Part shown: positions 46,542 through 55,911 of the stretch, piece by piece
Position numbering within the stretch: the stretch's first letter is position 1
Layout: each line of letters begins with the position of its first letter
Source: an uncultured Aquimarina sp.
Lineage (GTDB): Bacteria; Bacteroidota; Bacteroidia; Flavobacteriales; Flavobacteriaceae
Reading direction: 5' to 3'
NCBI GenBank assembly: GCA_947496705.1
Contig: CANMDW010000004.1
Location: forward strand, 62,001-126,000
Length of the DNA stretch: 64,000 nucleotides
Notes under the pieces: model-generated
The model's input: only the letters and a program-made list of their open reading frames with translations
Databases searched by the model: none
Told to the model about the DNA's origin: nothing
Made by a program: the position numbers and the translations under genes

Positions 46542-47254
46542 TGGAAGTTTTGGAATTCCTTTTTCGTGCTGCAGAGTTGATTGCGGCAATTGTAGGAATA
46601 ATATATATAAGAAAATACCGTGTCGATATTTTGATACGGTATTTTGTATATTTTTTATGCTTAAATTTTTTGATAGAACTTTTTGGTAAATTACCATATT
46701 TAATTGATAAAACAGAAAGTTTATCATTTTTGAAAAACACTTTTTTAGCCAGGAATGCCTGGCTTTATAATATTTATACAGTATTAGGATATCTGTTTTA
46801 TATAACTTTTTTTAAGTTGCATTTGTTTTCAAAAGGGTTTAGGAATATTCTAAATATATTATCCATTATTTTCTTCATATCATCTTTGTTAAATCTATTG
46901 TTAACGGACGTTTTTTTTAAAATTCATTCTTTTTTTCCAATGATTATAGGGACTTTAACTCTTCTAATCAGTGTTTTCTTTTATTTTTTTGAAATGCTAA
47001 AAAGCGAAAAGATATTGAAGTTTAATAAGGATCTTGTTTTTTATATTGCCGTTGGTGCACTTGTATTTCATTTGTGCGCTCCGCCACTGTTTATTTTTAC
47101 AAGTTATTATAGCAATCTGATTAGTGCTGAGTTTGTAAAAATTCGGATGATAATATTATACAGCGCAATAATTTTTATGTATACTTGCTATACTATAGGT
47201 TTTGTAATATGTATACCACAGAAGAAGCTTTATCAAAAGAACAAATCTTATTAA
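46541..47254 (+). CDS. Integral membrane protein, possible sensor partner of a histidine kinase
   Basis: 237 residues with about seven hydrophobic segments and few charges outside loops. No recognisable family motif. It overlaps the preceding stop by one base and the following kinase gene by 46 bp, so it is almost certainly translated with the kinase. A role as membrane input module for that kinase is inferred from the overlap and from the kinase's lack of a sensor domain. Confidence 0.75.
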   Translation: MEVLEFLFRAAELIAAIVGIIYIRKYRVDILIRYFVYFLCLNFLIELFGKLPYLIDKTESLSFLKNTFLARNAWLYNIYTVLGYLFYITFFKLHLFSKGFRNILNILSIIFFISSLLNLLLTDVFFKIHSFFPMIIGTLTLLISVFFYFFEMLKSEKILKFNKDLVFYIAVGALVFHLCAPPLFIFTSYYSNLISAEFVKIRMIILYSAIIFMYTCYTIGFVICIPQKKLYQKNKSY

Positions 47255-48009
47255 TTGTATATTTTGTACTGATCATTCTCTTTTTTGTTTCTTTCGGTAT
47301 CATCTTCTTTATTGCCTTCCAACGTAGAAAAAACAAACTATTACTCGATAAACTCAAGGCAGAGCAACGTTTTGAGGATGAGATCTTTAAATCCCGTATC
47401 GAGATCCAGGAACAGGCACTTAAAAATGTAAGCTGGGAGCTGCACGACAATATTGGGCAATTGCTCTCTACCGCAGTGATGCAAATCAATATCTTAGGCA
47501 CCACGCTCGACGCTGGCGTCAATGATTCACTGGAGGATGTTCGTAAATTGGTAGGCGATAGCCTTCAGGAGATTCGTAGCCTGTCTAAAACCCTCAACCA
47601 CGAAGTGATCCAAAACGTAGGACTCGAGAAATCCATTCGGGTAGAGCTCAAACGGTTCGAGAAATTAAACTTTTTGACCCCTACTATAGAAGTTACAGGA
47701 GAAGAAGTGCATATCGACCCCAAAGACGAGATCATTTTATATCGTATCATCCAGGAGTTTTTTTCTAATACCATCAAACATGCAGAAGCATCCCATCTGG
47801 ATGTGACATTAGAATATACTGCCGATATGTTAAAAATCACTATACAAGACGATGGTGTGGGATTCGATATGAAATCGGTACAAGCCAATTCGGGATTATT
47901 AAATATGAAAAGCAGGGCTTCGCTGGTCAAAGCAACCTTAGACTATACATCTGCACCAGATAAAGGAGTTTTGCTTACCTTGTCATATCCTATACAACAT
48001 AAAGATTGA
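47209..48009 (+). CDS. Sensor histidine kinase of the NarL-type (HisKA_3)
   Basis: About 266 residues from the ATG at 47209 (MYTTEEALSKE), chosen because an earlier ATG at 47185 lies deeper in the previous gene. One membrane segment (about 11-35, LLIVYFVLIILFFVSFGII), a short coiled linker, a HisKA_3 dimerisation part with VSWELHDNIGQLLSTAVMQ (the histidine follows the motif E-L-H-D), and HATPase_c with DDGVGFDM and GLLNMKSRA. No periplasmic domain. It forms a unit with the response regulator 253 bp downstream. Confidence 0.92.
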   Translation: MYTTEEALSKEQILLIVYFVLIILFFVSFGIIFFIAFQRRKNKLLLDKLKAEQRFEDEIFKSRIEIQEQALKNVSWELHDNIGQLLSTAVMQINILGTTLDAGVNDSLEDVRKLVGDSLQEIRSLSKTLNHEVIQNVGLEKSIRVELKRFEKLNFLTPTIEVTGEEVHIDPKDEIILYRIIQEFFSNTIKHAEASHLDVTLEYTADMLKITIQDDGVGFDMKSVQANSGLLNMKSRASLVKATLDYTSAPDKGVLLTLSYPIQHKD

Positions 48010-48261
48010 TTTAAATATATCTGAATGTATGCAATCACCCATATAAAGTATTTTCTTCTCCCCTGCCCGACTTTGTCATTCAGGCGGGCTTTAGTCCTGA
48101 TAGCTATCGGGAGGGGTCAAAAAGAAAATACAGAAAATCCATTATTTACCCTTAACCCTACCCTGCCTTTGCCGGCAGGCCTATAAGAAATAATGGAATT
48201 TTCTATAATTTAAAAGATTACTTGAGTAATTGCAGACATTCAGATAATAAAATATAAACAG
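48010..48261. repeat. Spacer with GC-rich palindromes and an inverted repeat
   Basis: 252 bp. Contains GATAGCTATCGGGAGG near 48100, the palindrome CCTGCCTTTGCCGGCAGG (48162-48179), and a longer inverted repeat with arms AGAAAATCCATTATTT and its near-complement around it (near 48132-48205). Same class of dispersed elements as at 49016 and 57727. Confidence 0.55.
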
Positions 48262-48912
48262 ATGAATAAGAAAACCATAGTAATCGTCGACGATCATCTT
48301 TTATTTGCACAATCGCTGGAAAGTTTGATCTCTAAACTGGAAGCGTATGAGGTGCTGGCCATTTTAAAGAACGGAAAAGAGCTTACAAAATACTACCTTC
48401 ATAAAAGAAAAATACCAGACCTGGTGCTGTTGGATGTAAAAATGCCGGTGATGGATGGTATACAGACGATGAAGTGGCTTAAGGAAAACCGGCCCGATCA
48501 AAAAGTACTGGCATTAACAATGGAAGATGATGAAGATACCATTCTAAAAATGATTCGATCGGGTGCAAAAGGATATTTATTGAAGGATATACACCCGGAG
48601 AATTTTCAATTTGCTATGAAGATGGTGATCGAACAAGGGTTTTATTATTCGGGAAAGATAGAAATTGCATTGCGACATTCTGAAGCGTCTGAAAGTACTA
48701 AAGATCTTCATGATAAGCTTACAGACAAAGAACGGGTGTTTTTAAAGCATGCATGTTCAGAACATACCTATAGGGATATTGCCGTTGAAATGAACCTAAG
48801 CCCGAAAACGATAGAAAATTACAGAGAAACGGTTTTCAGAAAGCTGGAAGTAAAAACCAGGGTGGGCCTGGTGATCTATTGTATGAAGAATAAACTTTTT
48901 AAGATAGAGTGA
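48262..48912 (+). CDS. NarL/LuxR-type response regulator
   Basis: 216 residues. The receiver has the acidic pair D10-D11, acceptor D58 in LVLLDVKMPVMDG and the lysine in YLLKDIHPE. The LuxR-type helix-turn-helix (about 148-205: LTDKERVFLKHACSEHTYRD then IAVEMNLSPKTIENYRETVF) follows. Partner of the kinase at 47209. Targets unknown; the small gene at 46146 may be the output or the sensed component of the unit. Confidence 0.93.
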   Translation: MNKKTIVIVDDHLLFAQSLESLISKLEAYEVLAILKNGKELTKYYLHKRKIPDLVLLDVKMPVMDGIQTMKWLKENRPDQKVLALTMEDDEDTILKMIRSGAKGYLLKDIHPENFQFAMKMVIEQGFYYSGKIEIALRHSEASESTKDLHDKLTDKERVFLKHACSEHTYRDIAVEMNLSPKTIENYRETVFRKLEVKTRVGLVIYCMKNKLFKIE

Positions 48913-49506
48913 AACGCTGCTTTGAAAAGCTTAAAAGCGCGCCTGCCCGACCGGCAGCTAACGTGTGTACACAAATATTAGGTAAGGTGTTACTTGAAAC
49001 TTTTCTCAAAATCACATCCCATCCCTGTCTGCCGGACAGGCAGGCCCAGCCCTTCCCAAAGGGAAGGGAGCCAATTTCGGTATTAAAAGTCCTTCCCTTT
49101 GGGAAGGATTTAGGATGGGATACACCAAAAATTGAACTTAAAATAAATGTATACGCTAGCCAACCGTCAGGCGGGTTCAAAGCAGTTAGTTGTCCCGAGG
49201 CTTTCAGAGAAAAAAAATTGAAGAAATATCAAAATATACAACGCGGGCTGTACTATATAATCCGTTTATAACCCAGAATACCTTCCGATGGGCCAAAAGG
49301 CTCTTGGTATAGCTTACGCTACAGTCGTTTTCTTCCGATAGCTATACGGGAGGGAAGGTTTGACACACCTAAAGCTAAAACCCATATCAACATTTCAGTA
49401 TCATTCAACATACTAACGGTACCTGCAAACTCTACCTCGCCCATTGTGCGAGCCGTCGTCCTTTGAGCTAAAGATGAGCTCAATATCTTTATAAGAATTA
49501 TTTTAC
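48913..49506. other. Non-coding, repeat-filled region upstream of the ilv operon
   Basis: 594 bp. Holds the nested inverted repeat 49016-49121 and fragments such as CCGATAGCTATACGGGAGGG near 49335. The open frames here (about 90-120 codons) run through the palindromes and are not credible genes. Confidence 0.6.
49016..49121. repeat. Nested inverted repeat element
   Basis: ATCCCATCC (49016-49024) pairs with GGATGGGAT (49113-49121). Inside are perfect palindromes CCCTTCCCAAAGGGAAGGG (49050-49068) and CCTTCCCTTTGGGAAGG (49091-49107) and a GC-rich one at 49024-49044. Confidence 0.7.
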
Positions 49507-49514
49507 TACCTTTG
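49507..49514 (+). promoter_or_regulatory. Putative -7 element of the ilv operon
   Basis: TACCTTTG matches TAnnTTTG and lies 8 bp before the leader peptide ATG, implying a nearly leaderless transcript for the leader peptide. No -33 TTTG at consensus spacing. Confidence 0.45.
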
Positions 49515-49522
49515 ATGAACTA

Positions 49523-49585
49523 ATGAACAGTAGAAATACAAATATCAATAACGTCATTATCATTGAGGTGATTATTTCACCTTAG
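49523..49585 (+). CDS. Ile/Val-rich leader peptide of the ilv operon (attenuator peptide)
   Basis: A 20-codon open frame with ATG and a TAG stop, encoding MNSRNTNINNVIIIEVIISP: six Ile and two Val, eight of 20 residues, concentrated at residues 11-18. It is too short for routine gene callers. The stop is followed at once by an antiterminator arm and then a terminator (see next entry), then ilvD. It is a classic attenuation leader: shortage of charged Ile- or Val-tRNA stalls the ribosome in the run of Ile and Val codons. A hairpin (AGGTGA/TCACCT, 49566-49582) lies within its end. Confidence 0.75.
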   Translation: MNSRNTNINNVIIIEVIISP

Positions 49586-49587
49586 TG

Positions 49588-49652
49588 AAGGGATCGTATT
49601 GATATATAACTATAGATAATCCCTTTACGTAAGTAGAGGGATTATTTTTTTG
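49588..49652 (+). promoter_or_regulatory. ilvL: Transcription attenuator of the ilv operon (antiterminator/terminator)
   Basis: Terminator: ATAATCCCT (49616-49624) pairs exactly with AGGGATTAT (49637-49645), followed by a T run (to 49651). Antiterminator: AAGGGAT (49588-49594), directly after the leader stop, can instead pair with ATCCCTT (49619-49625), which includes the terminator's left arm. A ribosome that finishes the leader covers AAGGGAT and lets the terminator form; one stalled on Ile/Val codons leaves it free and blocks termination. All pairings are read from the sequence; the regulation is inferred. Confidence 0.7.
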
Positions 49653-49928
49653 AAGGAAGAGCAATGCTTAAAAAGAATTTAAACATGCTGTAATCCCACA
49701 ATAGGTAAGATCTGTTTTTAATAAAAATTAACAAATAGTGATTGTAAATATCTGAAAGGTAAGTGTCTGTAAATCAAGTTGTAAAAAACATGATGGTTCT
49801 ATTGGATATTGTAAGGGTATTGAATAATAGGTAGAGGTTTATCCGTAACAAAATAATTTTATACTATGATTGGTTAGGTGTACTATGCAATCATTAACTG
49901 AAATGTTTAAAAACCACACTCAAAAAGA

Positions 49929-51605
49929 ATGAGTTTAAATAAATATAGTAAACAAGTAACGCAAGACGATACGCAGCCCGCTGCCCAGGCAATGTTGCAC
50001 GCAATTGGTTTGACCGATGAAGACTTTAACAAACCTATGGTGGGTATTGCCAGTACCGGTTATGAAGGAAATCCATGCAATATGCACCTTAATGATCTGG
50101 CCAGGTTGGTTAAAAAAGGTACACAAGAGGAGGATGTAGTTGGATTGATATTCAATACCATTGGGGTGAGTGACGGAATTTCTATGGGAACTCCCGGAAT
50201 GCGTTTTTCACTACCCTCACGAGATGTGATTGCAGACTCTATGGAAACCGTTGTTCAGGCGATGTCTTATGATGGTATGGTAACCGTTGTTGGGTGTGAT
50301 AAAAATATGCCGGGTGCACTTATGGCCATGCTGCGATTAAATCGCCCTTCAATCTTAGTATATGGAGGAACCATAGCTTCCGGGCATCATCGAGGTAAAA
50401 AGCTGGATGTAGTTTCTGCTTTTGAGGCCTGGGGAGAGAAAGTAGCAGGTACTATTACACAGGCAGAATATAAAAATGTTATAGAGAAAGCATGCCCGGG
50501 TGCCGGTGCTTGTGGTGGGATGTATACAGCCAATACCATGGCTTCTGCTATCGAGGCATTGGGAATGTCGTTACCGTATAATTCTTCAAATCCGGCGATC
50601 AGTAAAAACAAGGAAGAAGAGAGTATCGAAGCCGGCCGCGCAATGCGCCTGCTTTTAGAAAAAGATATCAAACCCAAAGATATTGTTACCAAAAAATCAC
50701 TCGAAAACGCTATACGACTGGTAACCATCTTAGGAGGTTCTACCAATGCGGTTTTACACTTTTTGGCGATAGCCAGAGCCGCCGATATAACATTTACCTT
50801 AACCGATTTCCAGAGAATAAGTGATGAAACGCCTTTTCTGGCAGACCTTAAGCCTAGTGGAAAGTATTTGATGGAAGATGTGCATGAAGTAGGAGGGATT
50901 CCTGCGGTATTGAAGTATCTGTTAAAGAAAGGATTACTGCACGGAGATTGTTTGACCGTTACCGGAAAGACACTGGCCGAAAACTTATTGGAGGTTGCTG
51001 ATCTTACTGAAGGACAGGATGTGATTAAACCTTTAGAAAATCCCATAAAGCAAACGGGACATCTGAGAATCATGTTTGGTAATCTCGCCAAAGATGGATG
51101 CGTTGCCAAGATCACCGGTAAAGAAGGCTTGCTTTTTAGCGGAAAAGCAAAAGTATTTGATAGTGAATATGATGCAAATGATGGCATCAGAGATGGAAAA
51201 GTGCAGAAAGGTGATGTGGTCGTCATTCGGTATGAAGGACCAAAAGGTGGCCCGGGAATGCCGGAAATGTTAAAACCAACTGCAGCTATTATGGGAGCAG
51301 GTTTGGGGAAAGATGTGGCATTGATCACCGATGGAAGATTCTCTGGCGGGACACACGGATTTGTGGTAGGACATATTACCCCCGAAGCACAGGAAGGTGG
51401 TTTAATTGCATTGGTTGAAGATGATGATGTCATCACTATTGATGCCGAGACCAATTCGATTACGGTAGCCATTGATGAAGCCGAAATTAAAAAAAGAAAA
51501 GCATCCTGGGTGCAACCTGCATTAAAGTTTAATAAAGGGGTATTATACAAATATGCACATACAGTTTCATCGGCATCGCAGGGATGTGTAACCGATGAGT
51601 TTTAA
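49929..51605 (+). CDS. ilvD: Dihydroxy-acid dehydratase IlvD
   Basis: 558 residues. Converts dihydroxy acids to the 2-keto acids of valine and isoleucine. Family motifs: [36 protein letters not shown] (iron-sulfur cysteines in CDKN and CPGAGACGG), and [17 protein letters not shown]. Length and motifs are those of the standard enzyme. First structural gene of the operon, 280 bp after the attenuator terminator; ilvB follows after 124 bp. Confidence 0.96.
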   Translation: MSLNKYSKQVTQDDTQPAAQAMLHAIGLTDEDFNKPMVGIASTGYEGNPCNMHLNDLARLVKKGTQEEDVVGLIFNTIGVSDGISMGTPGMRFSLPSRDVIADSMETVVQAMSYDGMVTVVGCDKNMPGALMAMLRLNRPSILVYGGTIASGHHRGKKLDVVSAFEAWGEKVAGTITQAEYKNVIEKACPGAGACGGMYTANTMASAIEALGMSLPYNSSNPAISKNKEEESIEAGRAMRLLLEKDIKPKDIVTKKSLENAIRLVTILGGSTNAVLHFLAIARAADITFTLTDFQRISDETPFLADLKPSGKYLMEDVHEVGGIPAVLKYLLKKGLLHGDCLTVTGKTLAENLLEVADLTEGQDVIKPLENPIKQTGHLRIMFGNLAKDGCVAKITGKEGLLFSGKAKVFDSEYDANDGIRDGKVQKGDVVVIRYEGPKGGPGMPEMLKPTAAIMGAGLGKDVALITDGRFSGGTHGFVVGHITPEAQEGGLIALVEDDDVITIDAETNSITVAIDEAEIKKRKASWVQPALKFNKGVLYKYAHTVSSASQGCVTDEF

Positions 51606-51729
51606 AAAACATTCCAATGCTTTGCATTGGTTTCTATAATTGTGATTTCCGCGAAGGCGGAAATCCAAAAAAGTAAGAATATCCCGATTCTAGATACCAA
51701 ATAGTCTAGTCTCTTAAAAAAAAGCGTGT

Positions 51730-53463
51730 ATGGAAACACAAACGCAAACATTAAAAAAAGAAACAAAAGTGGCAACAGAAAAAATGACTGGTGCAGAGGC
51801 GGTAATCCGATGTCTTTTGGCAGAGGGTGTAGATTTGATTTACGGATATCCTGGCGGAGCCATTATGCCGGTCTATGACGAGCTGTATAAGTATCAGGAT
51901 CGATTGCATCATGTATTGACCAGGCACGAACAGGGAGCAACACATGCTGCACAAGGCTATGCAAGAGCCAGTGGTAAAGTAGGGGTTGCGATCGCAACTT
52001 CGGGACCTGGTGCCACAAATTTTGTAACAGGAATCGCAGATGCACAGATCGATTCTACACCTATGGTATGTATCACAGGCCAGGTAGGATCTCATTTGTT
52101 GGGTTCTGATGCATTTCAGGAAACAGATATTATCGGAATCTCTACTCCGATCACCAAATGGAACCATCAGGTGACCAAGTCTGAAGATATTCCTGCAGTA
52201 ATAGCAAAAGCATTTTATATCGCACGTTCTGGTCGCCCGGGGCCCGTGTTGATTGATATTACCAAAGATGCTCAATTTGGAGAGCTGGATTTTGCATACT
52301 CAAAATGCAAAGGGGTACGCAGCTATAAGCCGGTGCCGGAAACAGATCCAAAAAGCCTGGAAGAGGCTGCCAAACTTATCGGAAAAGCCAAAAAGCCCAT
52401 GATTGTTTTTGGTCAGGGTGTTATTCTTGGTGAGGCCGAAGCGGAATTGAAAAACTTTATCGAGAAATCCGGTATTCCTGCGGCATGGACCATTTTAGGC
52501 CTTTCGGCATTGCCTACTGCTCATCCTTTGAATGTGGGTATGGTAGGAATGCATGGTAATTATGGCCCTAATAAGTTAACCAACGAATGTGATGTGCTGC
52601 TGGCCATTGGTATGCGTTTTGATGATCGGGTTACCGGTAATCTGGAAACCTATGCAAAGCAAGCTAAAATTATACATTTCGAGATTGATCCCGCAGAGAT
52701 AAACAAGAATGTAACAGCAGATATAGCTGTAATGGGTGATGTGAAGAATACATTGGCGCAAATACTTCCTTTGATACAACCCAATTCTTATGATTCCTGG
52801 TTGCAGGAATTTAAGGATTATGATACGATTGAGTATGATAAGGTAATCAAAGAAGAATTATACCCATCTAAAGAAAGCCTTTCTATGGGAGAGGTGATTC
52901 GGGGGATAAATGAGGAAACCAAAGGGGATGCAGTGATCGTATCAGATGTGGGACAGCACCAGATGATTGCTTGTCGTTATGCAGAGTTTACCAAATCAAA
53001 GAGCAATGTCACTTCAGGAGGTTTGGGAACGATGGGATTTGCGTTACCGGCAGCGATTGGTGCCAAAATGGGAGCTCCAGAAAGAGAAGTAGTGGCTATC
53101 ATCGGTGATGGTGGTTACCAGATGACAATACAGGAATTGGGCACTATTTTTCAAACCGGGGTACCGGTTAAGATTGTGGTGTTGAATAATGATTTCCTGG
53201 GGATGGTTCGGCAATGGCAACAACTGTTTTTTGATAAACGATACGCTTCTACCGAAATGGTAAATCCCGATTTTGTGAAAATAGCAGAAGGATATCACAT
53301 ACAAGCAAAAAAAGTAACCAAAAGAGAAGATTTACAAGATGCCATTAAAGAAATGATCGCTTGTAAAGAAGCTTATTTTCTGGAAGTATGTGTTGAAAAA
53401 GAGAATAATGTATTCCCGATGATTCCTTCGGGAGCTTCGGTTTCAGATATACGATTGGAGTAA
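51730..53463 (+). CDS. ilvB: Acetolactate synthase large subunit IlvB
   Basis: 577 residues. Thiamine-diphosphate enzyme that makes acetolactate or acetohydroxybutyrate. IYGYPGGAIMPVYDEL, catalytic glutamate E67 in TRHEQGATHAAQGYARASGK (the run quoted is part), the middle FAD-binding domain and the ThDP motif GDGGYQMTIQELGTIFQ with VVLNN. An extra N-terminal stretch of about 18 residues (METQTQTLKKETKVATEK) precedes the domain; a start at M19 is possible. The small subunit ilvN follows after a GC-rich palindromic spacer. Confidence 0.96.
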   Translation: METQTQTLKKETKVATEKMTGAEAVIRCLLAEGVDLIYGYPGGAIMPVYDELYKYQDRLHHVLTRHEQGATHAAQGYARASGKVGVAIATSGPGATNFVTGIADAQIDSTPMVCITGQVGSHLLGSDAFQETDIIGISTPITKWNHQVTKSEDIPAVIAKAFYIARSGRPGPVLIDITKDAQFGELDFAYSKCKGVRSYKPVPETDPKSLEEAAKLIGKAKKPMIVFGQGVILGEAEAELKNFIEKSGIPAAWTILGLSALPTAHPLNVGMVGMHGNYGPNKLTNECDVLLAIGMRFDDRVTGNLETYAKQAKIIHFEIDPAEINKNVTADIAVMGDVKNTLAQILPLIQPNSYDSWLQEFKDYDTIEYDKVIKEELYPSKESLSMGEVIRGINEETKGDAVIVSDVGQHQMIACRYAEFTKSKSNVTSGGLGTMGFALPAAIGAKMGAPEREVVAIIGDGGYQMTIQELGTIFQTGVPVKIVVLNNDFLGMVRQWQQLFFDKRYASTEMVNPDFVKIAEGYHIQAKKVTKREDLQDAIKEMIACKEAYFLEVCVEKENNVFPMIPSGASVSDIRLE

Positions 53464-53623
53464 TTATGAATTCAGAATTCTTAATGAAGAAAATTAATTT
53501 CCTCCTTGAGGAGTCTGTCTGTCGGTTTATCTGCCATAGATAGACAAAGGCCGGGAGGTGTAAACAAACCTGTTAATCTCTCTTCAGGGGGAGAGAAATA
53601 GTAAACTTTATAAAGTTTTAGTG

Positions 53624-54160
53624 ATGATGAAAAAAGAAAACTATACCATATCGGTGTACACCGAAAACAACATAGGATTGCTCAATAGACTATCAGCGAT
53701 CTTCCTGAAGCGCCATATTAATCTGGATAGTATGACAGCTTCGCAGTCAGAGATCAAAGATGTGTTTCGGTTTACCATTGTGATAAAAGTCACCGAAGAA
53801 CAAGTAAAGAAGATTGTGGGCCAGATCGAAAAGCAAATTGAAGTGATCAAAGCATTTTATCATCGGGACGAAGAAACGATCTATCAGGAGACGGCTTTAT
53901 TTAAGATCGATTCAAAATTGTTGTTCGAAGAACGCCAGATCCAGAATGTCATTAAAAATAGTAATTCGAATATCGTTACGGTTACTCCAGAGTTTTTTGT
54001 AATTGAAAAAACCGGAAGACGCAGAGAAGTAGATGCGCTCTATCATAAGTTAGAGCCTTATGGATTGATGCAATTTGTGCGTTCTGGCCGAATTGCAGTA
54101 ACAAAAGATAAAATGCATATTTCTAAAATATTGGAAAATTTTGCTGAAGAGACTGTGTAA
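53624..54160 (+). CDS. ilvN: Acetolactate synthase small (regulatory) subunit IlvN
   Basis: About 178 residues from ATG 53624 (GTG 53621 and ATG 53627 also in frame). ACT domain at the start, YTISVYTENNIGLLNRLSAI and LKRHINLDSMTASQSE, then the second domain ending RSGRIAVTKD. It binds valine or other feedback effectors for IlvB. The 160-bp gap after ilvB holds a GC-rich repeat with CTGTCTGTCGG near 53513; ilvC starts 132 bp after the stop. Confidence 0.95.
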   Translation: MMKKENYTISVYTENNIGLLNRLSAIFLKRHINLDSMTASQSEIKDVFRFTIVIKVTEEQVKKIVGQIEKQIEVIKAFYHRDEETIYQETALFKIDSKLLFEERQIQNVIKNSNSNIVTVTPEFFVIEKTGRRREVDALYHKLEPYGLMQFVRSGRIAVTKDKMHISKILENFAEETV

Positions 54161-54292
54161 GACCAGCCAGCCAGGCAGGGATAGTAGCGGTATCCTCCGA
54201 TAGCTATCGGGGAACACCATGAAAATAAAACAACTAGAAATCAAAATTAAATCAAATTTCCGAAAGGAAAACACAACTAATTAAAGAAGGAA

Positions 54293-55768
54293 ATGGCAAA
54301 TTATTTTAATACGCTATCATTAAGAGATCAACTCACACAATTAGGAAAATGCAGATTCATGAATGCTTCCGAATTTTCGGAAGGAGTCAATGCATTAAAA
54401 GGCAAGAAGATTGTAATTGTAGGATGTGGAGCACAAGGCCTTAATCAGGGATTGAATATGAGAGATTCTGGATTGGATATTTCTTATGCACTGCGTGAAG
54501 CAGCAATCAAAGAAAAAAGACAATCGTTTAAAAATGCTTCTGATAATAGGTTCAATGTAGGAACCTATGAAACATTGATTCCCAATGCAGATGTAGTGAT
54601 CAATCTTACCCCGGATAAGCAACATACAACTGTGGTAAACACCATCATGCCATTAATGAAGAAAGGAGCAACCTTGTCATATTCTCATGGGTTTAATATT
54701 GTAGAAGAAGGGATGCAGATTCGGGATGACCTTACCGTGATCATGGTAGCGCCAAAATGTCCCGGTTCTGAAGTGCGGGAAGAATATAAAAGAGGATTTG
54801 GGGTACCCACATTAATAGCGGTACACCCCGAAAATGATCCACAGGGGCATGGTTTGGCTCAGGCCAAAGCCTATGCAGTTGGTACAGGAGGAGACAGGGC
54901 AGGAGTGCTGGAATCTTCGTTTGTGGCCGAAGTAAAGTCAGACCTTATGGGAGAGCAGACCATTCTTTGTGGGTTGCTGCAAACAGGGTCTATCCTGTGT
55001 TTTGACAAAATGATAGAAAAAGGAATCGATCCCGGTTATGCTTCTAAGCTAATTCAGTATGGTTGGGAAACGATTACCGAAGGGATGAAGTATGGAGGAA
55101 TCACCAATATGATGGATCGCTTATCTAATGTATCCAAAATCAAAGCTTTTGAATTGTCTGAAGAATTAAAAGAGATCATGCGTCCGTTATTTCAAAAACA
55201 TATGGATGATATTATGACCGGGCATTTCTCTAAAACCATGATGGAAGATTGGGCCAATGATGATAAAAATCTATTATCATGGAGAGCCGCTACAGGGGAA
55301 ACTGCTTTTGAAAAGACTCCGGCAGGAGATGTAGAGATTTCTGAGCAAGAGTTCTATGACAATGGTGTGCTGATGGTGGCCATGGTAAGAGCCGGTGTTG
55401 AATTGGCTTTTGAAGCCATGACAGAATCGGGGATTATTGAGGAGTCTGCATATTATGAGTCGCTACATGAGACTCCATTAATTGCGAATACGATTGCGCG
55501 TAAGAAGTTGTTTGAAATGAACCGTGTGATTTCTGATACGGCAGAGTATGGGTGTTACTTATTTGACCATGCCTGTAAACCATTATTGGCCGATTTTATG
55601 AAAAAGATAGATGTCGATGTAATCGGTAAGGCATATGATGAAGGAAAAAACAATGGAGTGGATAATGCAAAGTTGATTGAAGTAAATGCAACATTGAGAA
55701 ATCATCCGATTGAGATCGTAGGTGACAGATTAAGAGCATCTATGACCGCAATGAAGCCAATTGTTTAA
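54293..55768 (+). CDS. ilvC: Ketol-acid reductoisomerase IlvC, long (class II) form
   Basis: 491 residues, the E. coli-like long form with two knotted helical domains rather than the 330-residue short form. Rossmann motif [10 protein letters not shown] near 45, TPDKQHT, and the metal-site region [11 protein letters not shown] with the acidic residues of E-x-x-T. Uses NADPH to reduce and rearrange acetolactate. Fourth gene of the operon; ilvA starts 143 bp later after a short spacer. Confidence 0.95.
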   Translation: MANYFNTLSLRDQLTQLGKCRFMNASEFSEGVNALKGKKIVIVGCGAQGLNQGLNMRDSGLDISYALREAAIKEKRQSFKNASDNRFNVGTYETLIPNADVVINLTPDKQHTTVVNTIMPLMKKGATLSYSHGFNIVEEGMQIRDDLTVIMVAPKCPGSEVREEYKRGFGVPTLIAVHPENDPQGHGLAQAKAYAVGTGGDRAGVLESSFVAEVKSDLMGEQTILCGLLQTGSILCFDKMIEKGIDPGYASKLIQYGWETITEGMKYGGITNMMDRLSNVSKIKAFELSEELKEIMRPLFQKHMDDIMTGHFSKTMMEDWANDDKNLLSWRAATGETAFEKTPAGDVEISEQEFYDNGVLMVAMVRAGVELAFEAMTESGIIEESAYYESLHETPLIANTIARKKLFEMNRVISDTAEYGCYLFDHACKPLLADFMKKIDVDVIGKAYDEGKNNGVDNAKLIEVNATLRNHPIEIVGDRLRASMTAMKPIV

Positions 55769-55911
55769 TAAATATAGACTTTCAAGGTTTTCAAAATCGA
55801 AGGTATTTAAAAATTTTGTTTAGCCGGGTCTGTCGAGGTTTTGAGATGTGTATTGTGTGACCTTTGATGGATCTGGACTGACAAAGTTTTAATGAATAAT
55901 AAACCATAATT

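Noticed and set aside
48899..49271. Overlapping ORFs of 93 and 120 codons downstream of the response regulator
   Set aside because: They read through nested palindromes on both strands; composition reflects the repeats.
50387..51550. A 387-codon minus-strand open frame opposite ilvD
   Set aside because: Runs opposite a clear enzyme gene in a matching frame, with composition typical of an antisense shadow (many S, P, I). No start signal or family features.
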